DNA of 64,000 nt from CAZWSX01 sp964636985 (GCA_964636985.1 CAZWSX010000011.1:1-64000); one strand, 5' to 3'. Positions 7,917 to 17,360 are shown, numbered from the stretch's first letter. Notes: generated by a model not told the origin, from the sequence alone. Program-made: numbers and translations.

Positions 7917-10900
7917 TCAAAAAGCGATCTCGCGGTGGCTTGTCTTTCGCGCCGCGCGGGTCTGAAACGGCGCTGGTCCACCATCTTCGACTTCTATTTC
8001 CATGTCGTTGGCCTCGCCAGCTTTCCGCGTATCCGGCTCCTTTATCGCATCGGCATGCAATGCTCCGCTCGTTGCCCGCTTGCGAATCCTCGCCGTGACC
8101 GGCTCCTCGGCGGCAATCGTTTTGCGATCGGTTCGTTGAGGAATGGCCTCGACACTGTTGGCTGCGCGCAGGGCTTTGATCTCTGCCGCGAGACTTTCCA
8201 CACTGGGACCGTCATCGCTTTTTGGCTCGTTGGTCGATGCTGAAAGCTTTGTCTTGAGCGCATCGCGAAGCCGGGCCAGTTCCGAGAAGTAGCCGTCATG
8301 CGAAAACGCTTGCCCCAATCTCGCCTGGTAATCGCGAAGTTGCGTCTCGGCGATGGCTAGGTCTCTTTCGACCCGATCCAAGTCAGGACCATGCAATTCG
8401 GCGAGTCGCTGGAGCGTGTTCAGGACCGCCCGCGGCCCTTGATGCTCTCGCGACAGCCGCGCGCAACAAACGGTAGCCCCTTCGAGATAGACGTCGGTGG
8501 GCATGGCCGGGTGAAGGATCACGCCGAAGCGAAGTCCTCGATAATTGCCCAGCGGCATTTTCGTTTCCTCTCGGACGAACTCAGGAGTTCCAGCAAGCTT
8601 CCGGCCCAGAACGTCCACGAGTTCGTCGCGATGGCAAGGATGACTCCCGACTACCACGCGATCGCTTGCGTGCTCGGCCAATACGCTTTGATCCATCCGG
8701 AGTTTTTCCAGACGCATTGAGAGGCCTTCGATTTGTTTCGGCAACTCGCGAACGCTTCGCCGCGCGATGTATTGCTCGTCGAGATGGTTTTTCTTGAGGA
8801 CGGCCAGCCGCTGCAACTCGGAGTCGGCCTCCGCGAGCGTCAGCACCGCCGGATTGCCCGAGGCAATCGCTTTGACTTCGGCGTACGACAATTCCTGTCC
8901 GCCGATGTCCTCGGCCCGCCTGGCGGCGTTGTCGCCTGTCATGACCTGGCTGATGAAACGAGCCTTGGTTTCCAGTGCCTGCCACATGTAGGCGTCGAAC
9001 GAACCCTCGGTCACGTAGCGATAAATCGCCACTTCCGGGTTCTCGTTCCCCTGCCGCAAGATGCGACCGTCGCGTTGCTCGACTTCGGCTGGTTTCCACG
9101 GAGCATCGAGGTGATGCAAGGCGACAAGGCGTTTCTGGACGTTGGTGCCGGTCCCCATTTTTTGGGTGCTCCCCAAGAGAACACGCACACTGCCATTGCG
9201 CAGCTTCTCGAAGAGAGCCTGCTTCTTCGCATCGGTCTCCGCGTCGCCGATCACGGCGACTTGAGAGGACGGAATCCCACGGGCGATGAGCTTTTGAATG
9301 ATCTCGCGGTATGGCGAGTAGCCCCACGCCGTGGGATGCACACCCATGTCGGCGAAGATGAGCTGCGTGCCGCGCGTCGACTCCGTCTCTTTCCAAATGG
9401 AGGCCACAGTCTCGACGAGCCGGTTTACTTTCGAGTCGGGGAATTCTTCCGCCTCCCCGATTAGCATCCGGGCGTCCGTTGAAAGTTTCCGGCCATCGGT
9501 CGTAATCGCCAGCGCGTTGTCGATCCGTGGATCAATTTTTTCGTTGCGAATTCGCTCGTATCGTTTGACGAGCTGGTGCTGCAACTCCTTCTGCTCTGCC
9601 GACATCGGGCAAGCGACAATCGTGGGCTTACCTCCCTTGAGTTGCGGCCTGGGCAAATTCAGTATGTCGGCAGTTTGAACGTCGGAGAACGCCCGGAACA
9701 TCTGCTGAAGTTCCGGCAGGTTCGTGAACCGGGCGAAACGACTGCGGGGGCGGAGCCCGGCGCCGTCGGGCGAGAGTTCCATCGTGTCGACGACTTCGCC
9801 GAACGTCGCCGCCCAGGCGTCGAAATGCTCGATGCCCCGGCTCTTGAGCCCATGCGGATCGAGGAACCGCTGCATCGTGAACATCTCGACCATCGTGTTG
9901 CTGATTGGTGTTCCCGTGGCGAAAGTGACTCCATGCCCGGCCCGAAGCCCGTCGAGATACTGTGCCTTCATGTAGACATCGAAGGCCCGTTCACTGCCGC
10001 CGGTCTGAATCCCTGCGACTCGGTCCATCTTGGTGGGCGTTTCCAAGTTCTTGAAGTAATGGGCCTCGTCGATGAAGACGTGGTCGACGCCCAGTTCGTC
10101 GAACACCAGGCCGTCGTCTTTTTTGGCCTGCGCCAGGAGATCCTTGAGCCGCTCGGCCCGCGCGGCTTTTTGTTTTTCAATTGTCTTGATGAGATTGCGA
10201 TTGCTGCGCCGGTCGGCGGCGTGTTCCCTGAGCAACTGGTCGTACTCGGCGATTTGTTCCATCAGAAACTTCTCCTGATAGTCCCGCGACATGCCAATCC
10301 GCTCGAAGCTGCTGTGCGTGACGATGATTCCATCCCACTCGCCACTGGCGATCTTAGCGGTCAGGAACTTGCGGCGTTCCTTCGTAAAATCCTCCTTGGA
10401 CGCAACCAAGAGCCTCGCATTGGGATAGAGCTGCATGAATTCGCGGGCGAATTGTTCCAATAAATGATTTGGGACGACATACATCGGCTTCTTGATGAGA
10501 CCGGCCTGCTTCATTTTCATCCCCGTTGCCGCCATCGTGAACGTCTTGCCGGCACCGACGACATGGGCGAGCAAAGTGTTGCCGCTCGTCATCCCGCGCC
10601 ACACGGCATCCATTTGGTGGGGCCGGAGGTGAACCGCCTGGTTCATCCCCGGAAAATCCAAGTGCGAGCCATCGAAGAGCCTTGGCCGCAAATTGTTGTA
10701 CGTGTCGTTGTAAATCCGCACGAGCCGTTCGGTCCGGTCGGGATCGGCGAAGATCCACGCGCGAAACCGTTCCTTGATGAGCTTTTGTTTTTCGCGGGCG
10801 GCGACGGTTTCCTCTTGGTTGACGATTCTTTGATCATTCTCGATCGTGTCGTAGATCGTCGGCGACTTCATGTTGAGGGCAAGCTCAAGCAACCACGTCC

Positions 10901-13076
10901 CATTCGCTCGCGGCGTGCCGTAGTCCGATGTTGCGGCGACCGAGGATTTGGCGGCGTACTGGGCGTCCAAGCTCCATAAGGCATCGCTCTTGAGGTACGA
11001 GACCGGGACTTCCGAAGGCTCGACGCGAAATAGCTGGGCGGCGAAGGCCTGGATGTCGCTGGAGGGAATCCACGGTGCGCCGAGATTGGCATCAATGTCT
11101 CCCGGCAACACGTCCTCGGGCTGCACTTGTCGGAGGGCCTCGACGTTGCGGGCATACTCGGGCCCTGCTTGCTCGGCCCGGGCAAGTTTCGCCCGGACAT
11201 TGCCCGACAGATAGGCATCGGCCGTTTCCCAAGCGTGGGATTCCGGATTCCAGAAGATAAGGTCTCCCAACTCATCGATGACCTGCGACTCGGGCTTGCT
11301 ATAGAGCGACGCGATATAAGACATGTCGACAACGCCCCGCTGGTTGAGCGAGACAAGCAAGCCTTCCTCGGCGCTCCGCACTTGCGTGACGGGCGGCGTC
11401 TTGCCGACCACGTCCCGCAGCAGAATGGCGGCTTTTTGCGCCTTTCCCGTCGTCTCGTCGTACTCTTCCAGCGACAGGACGAGCATCGCATCGGGATCTT
11501 CCTTGAACTTGACGACGTTCGGCATCCGGCGAATCGTTGTGCCGTCACTGGTGACGCCGAAGGTCGTTTTGTTGATGGGGCCGTAAGCCGTAAAAAACTG
11601 GTCGTAAGCCCGGTTCAGTTCCCGCCGGGCGTCATCCCGATGGCCTTGATGCCAGTCTTCGTTCTGGGACTGGAGGACGCGGCGAGCGCGGTCTCGCAGG
11701 CCAATGAGCGCGGCCAGCCGACGCCCGGTCATCGAACTATCGGACCGCAACGTCGTCCCGCCATAGACCACCGGAATTCCTTGGCCTCCTTGCAACTGGT
11801 AAATAGTGCGGTCGTCGCCAATGAAAAAACTCCCTTCGTCGATGTGTCGATCCGGTGGCGGCGGTGTGAAGGAAGGAATCGACGAGGTGCTTTCACGAGA
11901 CGACCCGATCTTGGCGAAGGAGGGCAATCGCTCGATCGCCTGGTGCAATTGCGTGGCGAGATCGCCACTCGATTCGACGCTCAGGCCTTCTCCGCCATAG
12001 AGCGTGTTTTTGCGGCTCCAAGTGCCGAGGACCATTTCGGGGTGATTCACGAAGTACCGGTTTACAGAGACGTCGGTTCCCTCGATGTTGACCGAAGCGA
12101 TACGGAGCCAATCGTCATCCACATGCCGTGCGGGTTCACCCGGCGGACGCTTGCGAAAGAAGACGATATCGGTCACGACCGCCGTTCCTTCCCGCTTAAA
12201 CGCGTCGGAAGGAAGGCGGATCGCTCCAACAAAATCGGCACGCTCGCCGAGATACTCGCGCATGGCGGCGTTTTGTTTATCGAGTGTGAAGTGGGTCGTC
12301 ACGACGCCCAAGACGCCGCCAGGCTTCAAAGCATCGATCGACTTGGCCAGAAAGAAATCGTGCAGGGAGAGCCGCTGACCCTGATACTCGAGTTTCACAT
12401 CGGCGAACGGGACATTACCGACGACGGCGTCGATGCGGCCTTCGGGCAAGCGTGTATCCCGAAAGTTCTCGATCCGAATGTCGTGGCCCGGATGAAGAGC
12501 CTTGGCAATTCGCCCCGTGATCGAATCAAGCTCGACACCGATGAAGTGGGAATTCGGCTTACCATAACTCACGAAGTTGCCGGTCCCACAGCCAGGTTCG
12601 AGAATGGTCGCCGCATCGGGGACGCCCAATCGGTCAATTGCCTCGTGAATGGCTTTGATGACCGTCGGCGACGTATAGAAGGCATTGAACGTAGTCCGCT
12701 TGGCACTGTCGTATTCACTGTCGCTCACGAGCGACTTGAGTTCCTCGCCGAGAGTTCGCCAACTGTCGTCCTTGTATTGGCCGGTGAGTGGATCGGGAAA
12801 GATTGACAAGGCGACCGGGCCGAAGCCACAGAATCGGACGAGGATCCGTTGTTCGTCGCGGGTCGCGTGGCGATGTTCTCGTTCGATCGCTTGGAGCGTC
12901 CGGATCGCGGCCAAAATGTCACGAGCCTTGGATTTTTCGCCTGAAGCGATCGTCTCCCGAACGGGAGTTGGGCCATGAGCAGCGGGTTGATGAGTGAACA
13001 GCGGGCCTGGGCGATCTTCGACCGGATCAGTCGGCACAAGGTCAAAAAGCGATTGGCGTTGCCGCTCTTGCTTCAG
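7917..13076 (-). CDS. Giant DarB-like protein: N6-adenine methylase-like domain plus SNF2/DEAD helicase
   Basis: The frame encodes a methylase-like module followed by a superfamily 2 helicase. The SAM loop LEPGCGTGNFV lies near residue 158 and the catalytic NPPF-like motif appears as GNVPFAD near residue 223. Helicase motifs follow: VVGAGKT near 838, DEAHYFKN near 1002, ATGTPISNTM after it, and a C-terminal RDGRILRQGNENPE motif. This resembles phage P1 DarB and the helicase/methylase proteins of conjugative plasmids, which protect incoming DNA from restriction. The open frame extends to 13493, but its first 139 codons overlap a convincing gene at 13073-13384 and look like a shadow. No ATG lies after that gene's stop; a CTG at 13076 overlapping the TGA, or a GTG at 13037, may start translation. 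The start is therefore uncertain; the function is fairly secure. Confidence 0.82.
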   Translation of the reverse strand: MKQERQRQSLFDLVPTDPVEDRPGPLFTHQPAAHGPTPVRETIASGEKSKARDILAAIRTLQAIEREHRHATRDEQRILVRFCGFGPVALSIFPDPLTGQYKDDSWRTLGEELKSLVSDSEYDSAKRTTFNAFYTSPTVIKAIHEAIDRLGVPDAATILEPGCGTGNFVSYGKPNSHFIGVELDSITGRIAKALHPGHDIRIENFRDTRLPEGRIDAVVGNVPFADVKLEYQGQRLSLHDFFLAKSIDALKPGGVLGVVTTHFTLDKQNAAMREYLGERADFVGAIRLPSDAFKREGTAVVTDIVFFRKRPPGEPARHVDDDWLRIASVNIEGTDVSVNRYFVNHPEMVLGTWSRKNTLYGGEGLSVESSGDLATQLHQAIERLPSFAKIGSSRESTSSIPSFTPPPPDRHIDEGSFFIGDDRTIYQLQGGQGIPVVYGGTTLRSDSSMTGRRLAALIGLRDRARRVLQSQNEDWHQGHRDDARRELNRAYDQFFTAYGPINKTTFGVTSDGTTIRRMPNVVKFKEDPDAMLVLSLEEYDETTGKAQKAAILLRDVVGKTPPVTQVRSAEEGLLVSLNQRGVVDMSYIASLYSKPESQVIDELGDLIFWNPESHAWETADAYLSGNVRAKLARAEQAGPEYARNVEALRQVQPEDVLPGDIDANLGAPWIPSSDIQAFAAQLFRVEPSEVPVSYLKSDALWSLDAQYAAKSSVAATSDYGTPRANGTWLLELALNMKSPTIYDTIENDQRIVNQEETVAAREKQKLIKERFRAWIFADPDRTERLVRIYNDTYNNLRPRLFDGSHLDFPGMNQAVHLRPHQMDAVWRGMTSGNTLLAHVVGAGKTFTMAATGMKMKQAGLIKKPMYVVPNHLLEQFAREFMQLYPNARLLVASKEDFTKERRKFLTAKIASGEWDGIIVTHSSFERIGMSRDYQEKFLMEQIAEYDQLLREHAADRRSNRNLIKTIEKQKAARAERLKDLLAQAKKDDGLVFDELGVDHVFIDEAHYFKNLETPTKMDRVAGIQTGGSERAFDVYMKAQYLDGLRAGHGVTFATGTPISNTMVEMFTMQRFLDPHGLKSRGIEHFDAWAATFGEVVDTMELSPDGAGLRPRSRFARFTNLPELQQMFRAFSDVQTADILNLPRPQLKGGKPTIVACPMSAEQKELQHQLVKRYERIRNEKIDPRIDNALAITTDGRKLSTDARMLIGEAEEFPDSKVNRLVETVASIWKETESTRGTQLIFADMGVHPTAWGYSPYREIIQKLIARGIPSSQVAVIGDAETDAKKQALFEKLRNGSVRVLLGSTQKMGTGTNVQKRLVALHHLDAPWKPAEVEQRDGRILRQGNENPEVAIYRYVTEGSFDAYMWQALETKARFISQVMTGDNAARRAEDIGGQELSYAEVKAIASGNPAVLTLAEADSELQRLAVLKKNHLDEQYIARRSVRELPKQIEGLSMRLEKLRMDQSVLAEHASDRVVVGSHPCHRDELVDVLGRKLAGTPEFVREETKMPLGNYRGLRFGVILHPAMPTDVYLEGATVCCARLSREHQGPRAVLNTLQRLAELHGPDLDRVERDLAIAETQLRDYQARLGQAFSHDGYFSELARLRDALKTKLSASTNEPKSDDGPSVESLAAEIKALRAANSVEAIPQRTDRKTIAAEEPVTARIRKRATSGALHADAIKEPDTRKAGEANDMEIEVEDGGPAPFQTRAARKTSHREIAF

Positions 13077-13384
13077 TCGTTCGACGTGTCCTCGGACGGT
13101 TGGTTGGGAAGTGATTCCGTTTCGAGCAACTTCTCCTCGAACGATGCAGCTTGCAGGATGCGTTCCTCCATCTCCTTGAGTGCGATCTCGCTCGCCATCG
13201 CCGAGACTTGGTAGGAGTCGACTCTCGGGTCGGCGTTCTTGATTTCCTCGATCAACGTCAGGTGCCGGTCCTTTAGTTCCAGCGCCAGTTTTTCCATCAG
13301 AGGCAGCAGCACTGGGCGTTTCTCCTTGGGAAGCCCCTTCGCCCACTCTTGCAAGAGTTCCAGAACGATCGTTTTGTACTGCAT
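13073..13384 (-). CDS. Small conserved plasmid protein (MQYKTI type, 103 aa)
   Basis: The ATG at 13384 has an ideal AGGAG six bases upstream. The protein begins MQYKTIVLELLQEW and continues as an acidic, helical, coiled-coil-like polypeptide (LLPLMEKLALELKDRHL, then MASEIALKEMEERI). I recall small proteins with the same MQYKTI start next to DarB-like helicase genes on plasmids, but their function is unknown to me. Its stop codon overlaps the region where the helicase frame probably starts, which suggests translational coupling. The alternative, that the helicase runs through this gene to 13487 or 13493, is less likely because the overlapping helicase-frame peptide is low-complexity and rich in G, R, S and T. 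Confidence 0.7.
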   Translation of the reverse strand: MQYKTIVLELLQEWAKGLPKEKRPVLLPLMEKLALELKDRHLTLIEEIKNADPRVDSYQVSAMASEIALKEMEERILQAASFEEKLLETESLPNQPSEDTSND

Positions 13385-13983
13385 CGGATGCTCCTGTGGA
13401 TGGACTGGACGTGAGAAAACTCGCATCCGCATTGCCGTCGAAGTCGAACAACCGGCGTTGACGCCAATGCGAGACGTGCTTGGCCATCGTCAACCGCGGA
13501 CAGTTGCGGTTAAAATTCCATGTTGGTCTACAGCTTGGAATTTGGGATTCGGCTTTCGGACCAAGGACATGTGGGGACTCCTCCGTGTGGATGGTGGTTC
13601 AGGGAAGAGCTGGCGTAGCACAACCGATGATTGCGCGCAACTACTCGATGGCCGGAATCGAAAGGGCCTCCCTGCCCAAGATCTTTCCCACCTCCATAGC
13701 CGGCTATTGGACGACTCGTGGCAAGAAACGAAACGGCCCGCGCCAAGATGTGGGGGGCAGGGTCTCACGTCGAGTCAGCGGGCTGTTTCGATGGGGTTAA
13801 TGTACCAGTCGGCCGCGGCCCGTCAAGAATTCTTCAAAATCACCCTATCATGGCAACGTGAGGCGAATCTTTGGGAGGCAGGTGTCGTTCTCGTTCCTCA
13901 GCGAGATTACTTTGGCGTGACGACGGGAAATTGCGAATTACAATTCGCTGCGTTTCTTACATTCCTTCGCTTGCCTATATTCT
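13385..13983. other. Intergenic region between divergent plasmid genes
   Basis: About 600 bases separate the minus-strand MQYKTI/DarB operon from the plus-strand GETW-repeat gene. Frames here are short or unlike real protein. Promoters for both directions are expected in it, but I could not identify convincing -35/-10 pairs. Confidence 0.4.
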
Positions 13984-14711
13984 ATGTCCCGTCGCAAAGG
14001 GCTCCGGAAAACCGCCGTTCGCCCTCCCCTTCGGATCGAGCAGATTTTGAAGTGGGCCGATCAGCACTTCAAGGAGCGCGACCGCTATCCCAATGTCAAT
14101 TCCGGCCCCGTGATCGGGGCGCCCGACGAAACATGGCGACGATTGGACGAAGCTTTGTGCCGCGGCTATCGAGGGTTGCCCAAGAGGCCCAAGTCCTCAT
14201 TGGCCCGCTTGCTGGAAAAACGCCGCGGCGTACGGAACTCGGAATTCCCACCCAAGCTTGTGCCCGACAAGATCGCCAAGTGGGCACACCGGCACTTTCT
14301 GAAAACCGGCAAGTGGCCGCGCGTGCGAACTACGGAAAGATCGAAGGCGTTCCTGGTGAAACATGGATGGCGATCGACATGGCTTTGCGAAAAGGAAAGC
14401 GGGGTCTTGAAAGAGGGAGTTCGCTGGCCAAGTTTTTGATGCACCGCTTCGGCGTTCGCAATCTGGCCGAACTTCCCAAGTTCACCGTGAAGCAAATTCT
14501 CCTCTGGGCCGAAGCGCACATGGCCCGCACCGGCCGCCGTCCCGTCGCCAAATCGGGCCCCATTGCCGAAGCACCAGGCGAAACATGGCGGGCCATCGAC
14601 AAGGCACTCTTCAAAGGCTCGCGGGGACTGCGGGGAAAGCAATCGCTGGCCCAATTGCTCGACCGCCATCGGCCGGGGACTCAGTTTCGCCGCACGAGCA
14701 GGAAGAAGTGA
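13984..14711 (+). pseudogene. Frameshifted GETW-repeat protein
   Basis: The product would be a tandem-repeat protein. Each unit of about 70 residues reads ILKWADQHF, a variable stretch ending SGP, then a conserved APGETW or APDETW, a basic ALRKGKRGL segment and SLAKLLxxRxGVRN. Three full units are recognisable. The first 120 codons are in the frame starting ATG 13984; the rest is in another plus frame. The switch lies near 14327-14331, where comparison with the other repeats fits a two-base insertion (CG) in a CGCGCGTGCG stretch. Without it the repeats would be continuous to the stop at 14711. Similar repeat proteins occur in planctomycetes; their role is unknown. It could also be a sequencing error. 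Confidence 0.65.
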
Positions 14712-14892
14712 AGCGAGGGTCCTCCGCTGGGCGCGCCCAAGGTACTTCTTTGGTGCCGTTCTCTCGATTCGAGCATTCGCGGAATGGTTGGTCAGTGTGC
14801 CGGAAACGTAGCTGTTTCGCGTCGTTGGCGTTCTTCCTTGGGACGATCCTCGCAACTTCGGTCGCCTGAGCGGCCTTGATGATGCCCGGGCG

Positions 14893-15036
14893 TAAAGCCG
14901 CCGCCGTGTCGGGCAAGCAGAAAATCGGCTCCCCCTAGAGGTCGCCCCCAATTTTCAGCTGGCCCGATGCGCTTCGCCCCGTCTGAGGCGGCTTTGATTC
15001 GCTGGGCATCAGGCCGCACAGGGCGACCTGAATCAC
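14893..15036 (+). promoter_or_regulatory. Structured leader, copy 1
   Basis: This element is repeated at 16221-16362, each copy ending about 20 bases before a start codon. An outer stem pairs AAAGCCGCC (14894-14902) with GGCGGCTTT (14987-14995). Inside it GGGCAAGCAGAAAATCGG pairs imperfectly, 15 of 18, with a segment ending at about 14964. The apical loop holds AGGTCGCC (14939-14946), which is complementary to GGCGACCT (15022-15029) just before the ribosome site AAGGAG of the 15058 gene. That allows a pseudoknot or a switch between two folds. No known riboswitch class was recognised. Confidence 0.6.
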
Positions 15037-15057
15037 TCAAAAACCAAGGAGAACTTT

Positions 15058-15258
15058 ATGTCCGACACCCAAACCGCTTCCAAGACTCCCAGCCACTATG
15101 CCTATCACGTTCGCCCCCGCGACGGCAAGCCAGGCTTCTTCACTAAAATCGGAGCTGCCTGGCCACACCATGACGGCAAGGGCTACAGCATCCAACTCGA
15201 AATGGTCCCCGTCGATGGCTTTCTGTCTCTTCGCACAGCAGACGAAAAAAACTCCTAA
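15058..15258 (+). CDS. Small conserved plasmid-type protein (66 aa)
   Basis: The protein has the pattern AYHVRPRDGKPGFFTKIGAA followed by WPHHDGKGYSIQLEMVP and VDGFLSLRT. I recall small plasmid-borne proteins with the same AYHV...IGAAWPH...GKG layout and no known function. The ATG at 15058 is preceded by AAGGAG at good spacing and by the structured leader. A hairpin follows the stop. The fold and role are unknown. Confidence 0.7.
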   Translation: MSDTQTASKTPSHYAYHVRPRDGKPGFFTKIGAAWPHHDGKGYSIQLEMVPVDGFLSLRTADEKNS

Positions 15259-15268
15259 TCGCTCTTCG

Positions 15269-15288
15269 GGCGGAGCTTTGGCTCCGCC
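15269..15288 (+). terminator. Hairpin after the 66-aa gene
   Basis: GGCGGAGC pairs perfectly with GCTCCGCC across a TTTG loop, eleven bases after the stop of the 15058 gene. It is followed by only a weak T-rich stretch, so it could be a terminator or an RNA-stabilising hairpin before the next gene at 15328. Confidence 0.5.
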
Positions 15289-15327
15289 TGCTTGATTCTC
15301 AATAACAACCAAGATAGGGAGTTCACT

Positions 15328-15609
15328 ATGCTTTTACTTACCGTCTCACCAAAGTTCCCTTTGGGCCAGATCGTCATCACGGCCAACGCGAGGGAACAGC
15401 TATCGCCGCTCGAAATCGAGAACGCTCTTCGCCGACATGCCAGCGGTGATTGGGGAGCCGTACGCCGGGACGACGCCGCGCTCAATGATGTTGGCCTCAC
15501 AAACGAAGGCCGTTTGTTCTCAGCCTTCGAATCGGGTACGCACAAATTCTGGATCATCACAGAAGCAGACCGTTCGGTGACGACAATCCTCATGCCGGAC
15601 GACTATTGA
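15328..15609 (+). CDS. Small conserved plasmid-type protein (93 aa)
   Basis: The frame is open from 15292, but the ATG at 15328 has GGGAG nine bases upstream. The protein reads FPLGQIVITANAREQL near its start, GDWGAVRRDDAALND in the middle and FWIITEADRSVTTILMPDDY at the end. I recall a widespread small protein family with the same order of FPLGQ, SGDWG, EDAALN and VITEADRS...LLPxxY, common on plasmids and in mobile regions; the function is unknown. It lies between two other small plasmid-type genes on the same strand. Confidence 0.8.
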   Translation: MLLLTVSPKFPLGQIVITANAREQLSPLEIENALRRHASGDWGAVRRDDAALNDVGLTNEGRLFSAFESGTHKFWIITEADRSVTTILMPDDY

Positions 15610-15813
15610 ATCTATCCAACACCGAGTTACGAGCACCGCGAAGCATCGTCAATCGCGGTGTGCGGCGGCAGCTTTTTGCATCCCCGGCGTTTGACGATTC
15701 ACTGTAGAAGGATTCCCAGACTTTGATTGTTGCAATCGTTGATTTCGCTTGTCTTCTTGATTGGCTTGGTGCAGTCTCACGATCAATCCACTCGCAACGG
15801 GAAAGGACTCGCA

Positions 15814-16059
15814 ATGCTCAATCTTCACTCTCGACTTCTCGCGTTTAACCAGCAGCTCGCCGAGGTAGGCGCGATCGCCATCGTATGGCGTATCGCCGAT
15901 GTCCGTGAAGTGCGGCCTGATCTCTCGATAGCCCAAGCGAGGCAAGTGCTGCAAGCCATCCAGCAAGACCATGCGTCTGGCATAGGGATCTGTTGGAACA
16001 CGCTCAGTGCCGTCGCCCATGAGCTGTTCGGCGAGCCGATGTCCGCCAACGTCGCCTAG
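15814..16059 (+). CDS. Small conserved plasmid-type protein (81 aa)
   Basis: The ATG at 15814 follows AAAGGA at proper spacing; the longer frame from 15727 is not used. The core IADVREVRPDLSIAQARQVL followed by GIGICWNTLSAVAHELFGE matches a small helical family that I recall as IWSIEDVQxxRPDLTDDQAW...IGINWD, frequent on plasmids beside the neighbouring genes. No function is known to me. The 200 bases upstream hold a hairpin of GCACCGCG with CGCGGTG around 15633-15660. Confidence 0.7.
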   Translation: MLNLHSRLLAFNQQLAEVGAIAIVWRIADVREVRPDLSIAQARQVLQAIQQDHASGIGICWNTLSAVAHELFGEPMSANVA

Positions 16060-16220
16060 CCGACGCGAGTTGCTGCCACAATCAAATGCCTTTGTCGTGT
16101 GACCGCGATGGTTCCGCATAGGGCCGATTGTTGGGCATGGAGTGGCGTGACTTTGTTCACTCGGTCATTCCTTTCTTTGGATGAACAAGTTCGCCCTGCA
16201 CAGCCTGGATGCTTTTCGCT

Positions 16221-16362
16221 TAAAGCCGCAGCCGGTTCGGGCAAGCAGAAAATTGGTTCCCCCTAAAGGTCGCCCCCAATTTTCAGCTTGCCCGATTCGC
16301 TTCGCCCCGGCTTGGCGGCTTTGGGTCGCGAGCATCAGGCCGCACGAGGCGACCTGAATCAC
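16221..16362 (+). promoter_or_regulatory. Structured leader, copy 2
   Basis: Second copy of the leader, upstream of the 16383 gene. The outer stem pairs AAAGCCGC (16222-16229) with GCGGCTTT (16315-16322). The inner stem, GGGCAAGC then GAAAATTGG with their complements, pairs at 17 of 18 positions. AGGTCGCC (16267-16274) in the loop can pair with GGCGACCT (16348-16355) before the AAAGGA ribosome site. The shared end GCATCAGGCCGCAC and GACCTGAATCAC is nearly identical in both copies. Confidence 0.6.
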
Positions 16363-16382
16363 AAACAAGAAAGGACAACATC

Positions 16383-16880
16383 ATGACAAACGAACAAAAC
16401 CCCGCCTTCAAACCCATCGACAGCACCCATTCGGCTGACGATCGAGACGACGCAACCCAACCTGCCAAGCCAACCAGCAAACGCCCTGATGTCCGCTATA
16501 GGGTCTACCGCAGCAAAGACGGTGTTGATGACACCTTCGAGGTCTATTCCCGGCTCAATGGGTGGCGGATCGCCTGGACCTCATACTGGAGGTGGGACAT
16601 GCCGCTCGAGTGTGAACGGCGGGCAAAACGCAATGCACGCACCTTTGGCCGATTGCTGGAATTGATCGCGAATGACGCTATCAGCATCGATCTCGAACTG
16701 TTAATCGAAGAACTCAAACACATCGCATCCGGCTGGGGATTCCCTGAACTGCGGCAGGCTCGGCCCGATTGGTCGGATGGCAAAGTGTGGAACTGGGTGT
16801 CCGAATATCGTTACTATCACGGTAACGACATCGGCTATCCCGCCGACATCGTCGAGGATGTCAACCGACTTGATCAATGA
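16383..16880 (+). CDS. Hypothetical protein behind the second structured leader (165 aa)
   Basis: The ATG at 16383 has AAAGGA upstream. The first 35 residues are polar and likely disordered; residues 38-165 form a compact, tryptophan-rich domain (FEVYSRLNGWRIAWTSYWRW, then RRAKRNARTFGRLLELIAND). I do not recognise it. It shares a leader with the 15058 gene, which suggests common control. Its position between plasmid genes and the par locus makes a plasmid maintenance or transfer role possible, but nothing in the sequence shows one. Confidence 0.6.
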   Translation: MTNEQNPAFKPIDSTHSADDRDDATQPAKPTSKRPDVRYRVYRSKDGVDDTFEVYSRLNGWRIAWTSYWRWDMPLECERRAKRNARTFGRLLELIANDAISIDLELLIEELKHIASGWGFPELRQARPDWSDGKVWNWVSEYRYYHGNDIGYPADIVEDVNRLDQ

Positions 16881-17360
16881 TCTACCGCAATAGCAGCTCC
16901 GATTCTCAGTACGCCGCCAGCCTGAGCCGCTGGCGGCTTTGCTCAACGTGCTACGCCGCGAACCGCAACGCGATGCTAGGCATTCCTTTGCGGCTTCCCA
17001 TTCGGCGAATGGGAGCCGCTCGTGATACCGCCGCGTACTCCATGCACGGTGCGACTCTAGCGAGATCCACAACCGCACCAACAGCCCGAGGAGGCTGACG
17101 CTTTGCTCGCCGTTTTCTTGTCCGCAAGGCGAAGCAACGGCGGTGAGCTGTCGGTTGTTCCGACCGAACACACGTCGCTCATTGGCGACGATCCCTTGCT
17201 TGCAGTTACGACCAAGTGTGTCGTCACAACTGACCTTTGGTCAGTTGCCCGACTGTGCCCCGCATGCCACAACTGCGCCAGTGCGCCGCACGCACGTCAG
17301 CCGCCATCCGAAACGCGGCGTCGAAATCCGACGTGTAGTAAATAATGTCAGACGTCTTCC
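16881..17360. other. Intergenic stretch before the par locus
   Basis: No convincing gene. One perfect inverted repeat, AACTGACC and GGTCAGTT with a three-base loop, lies at 17228-17246. It may end transcription from the 16383 gene, although no T tract follows. Confidence 0.4.

Noticed and set aside
11127..12806. 559-codon plus-strand open frame
   Set aside because: Antisense shadow of the DarB-like helicase/methylase.
14893..16362. Compensatory base changes in the inner stem of the structured leaders
   Set aside because: The differing positions in copy 1 create mismatches (A-G and C-A) rather than new pairs, so two copies give no covariation support.
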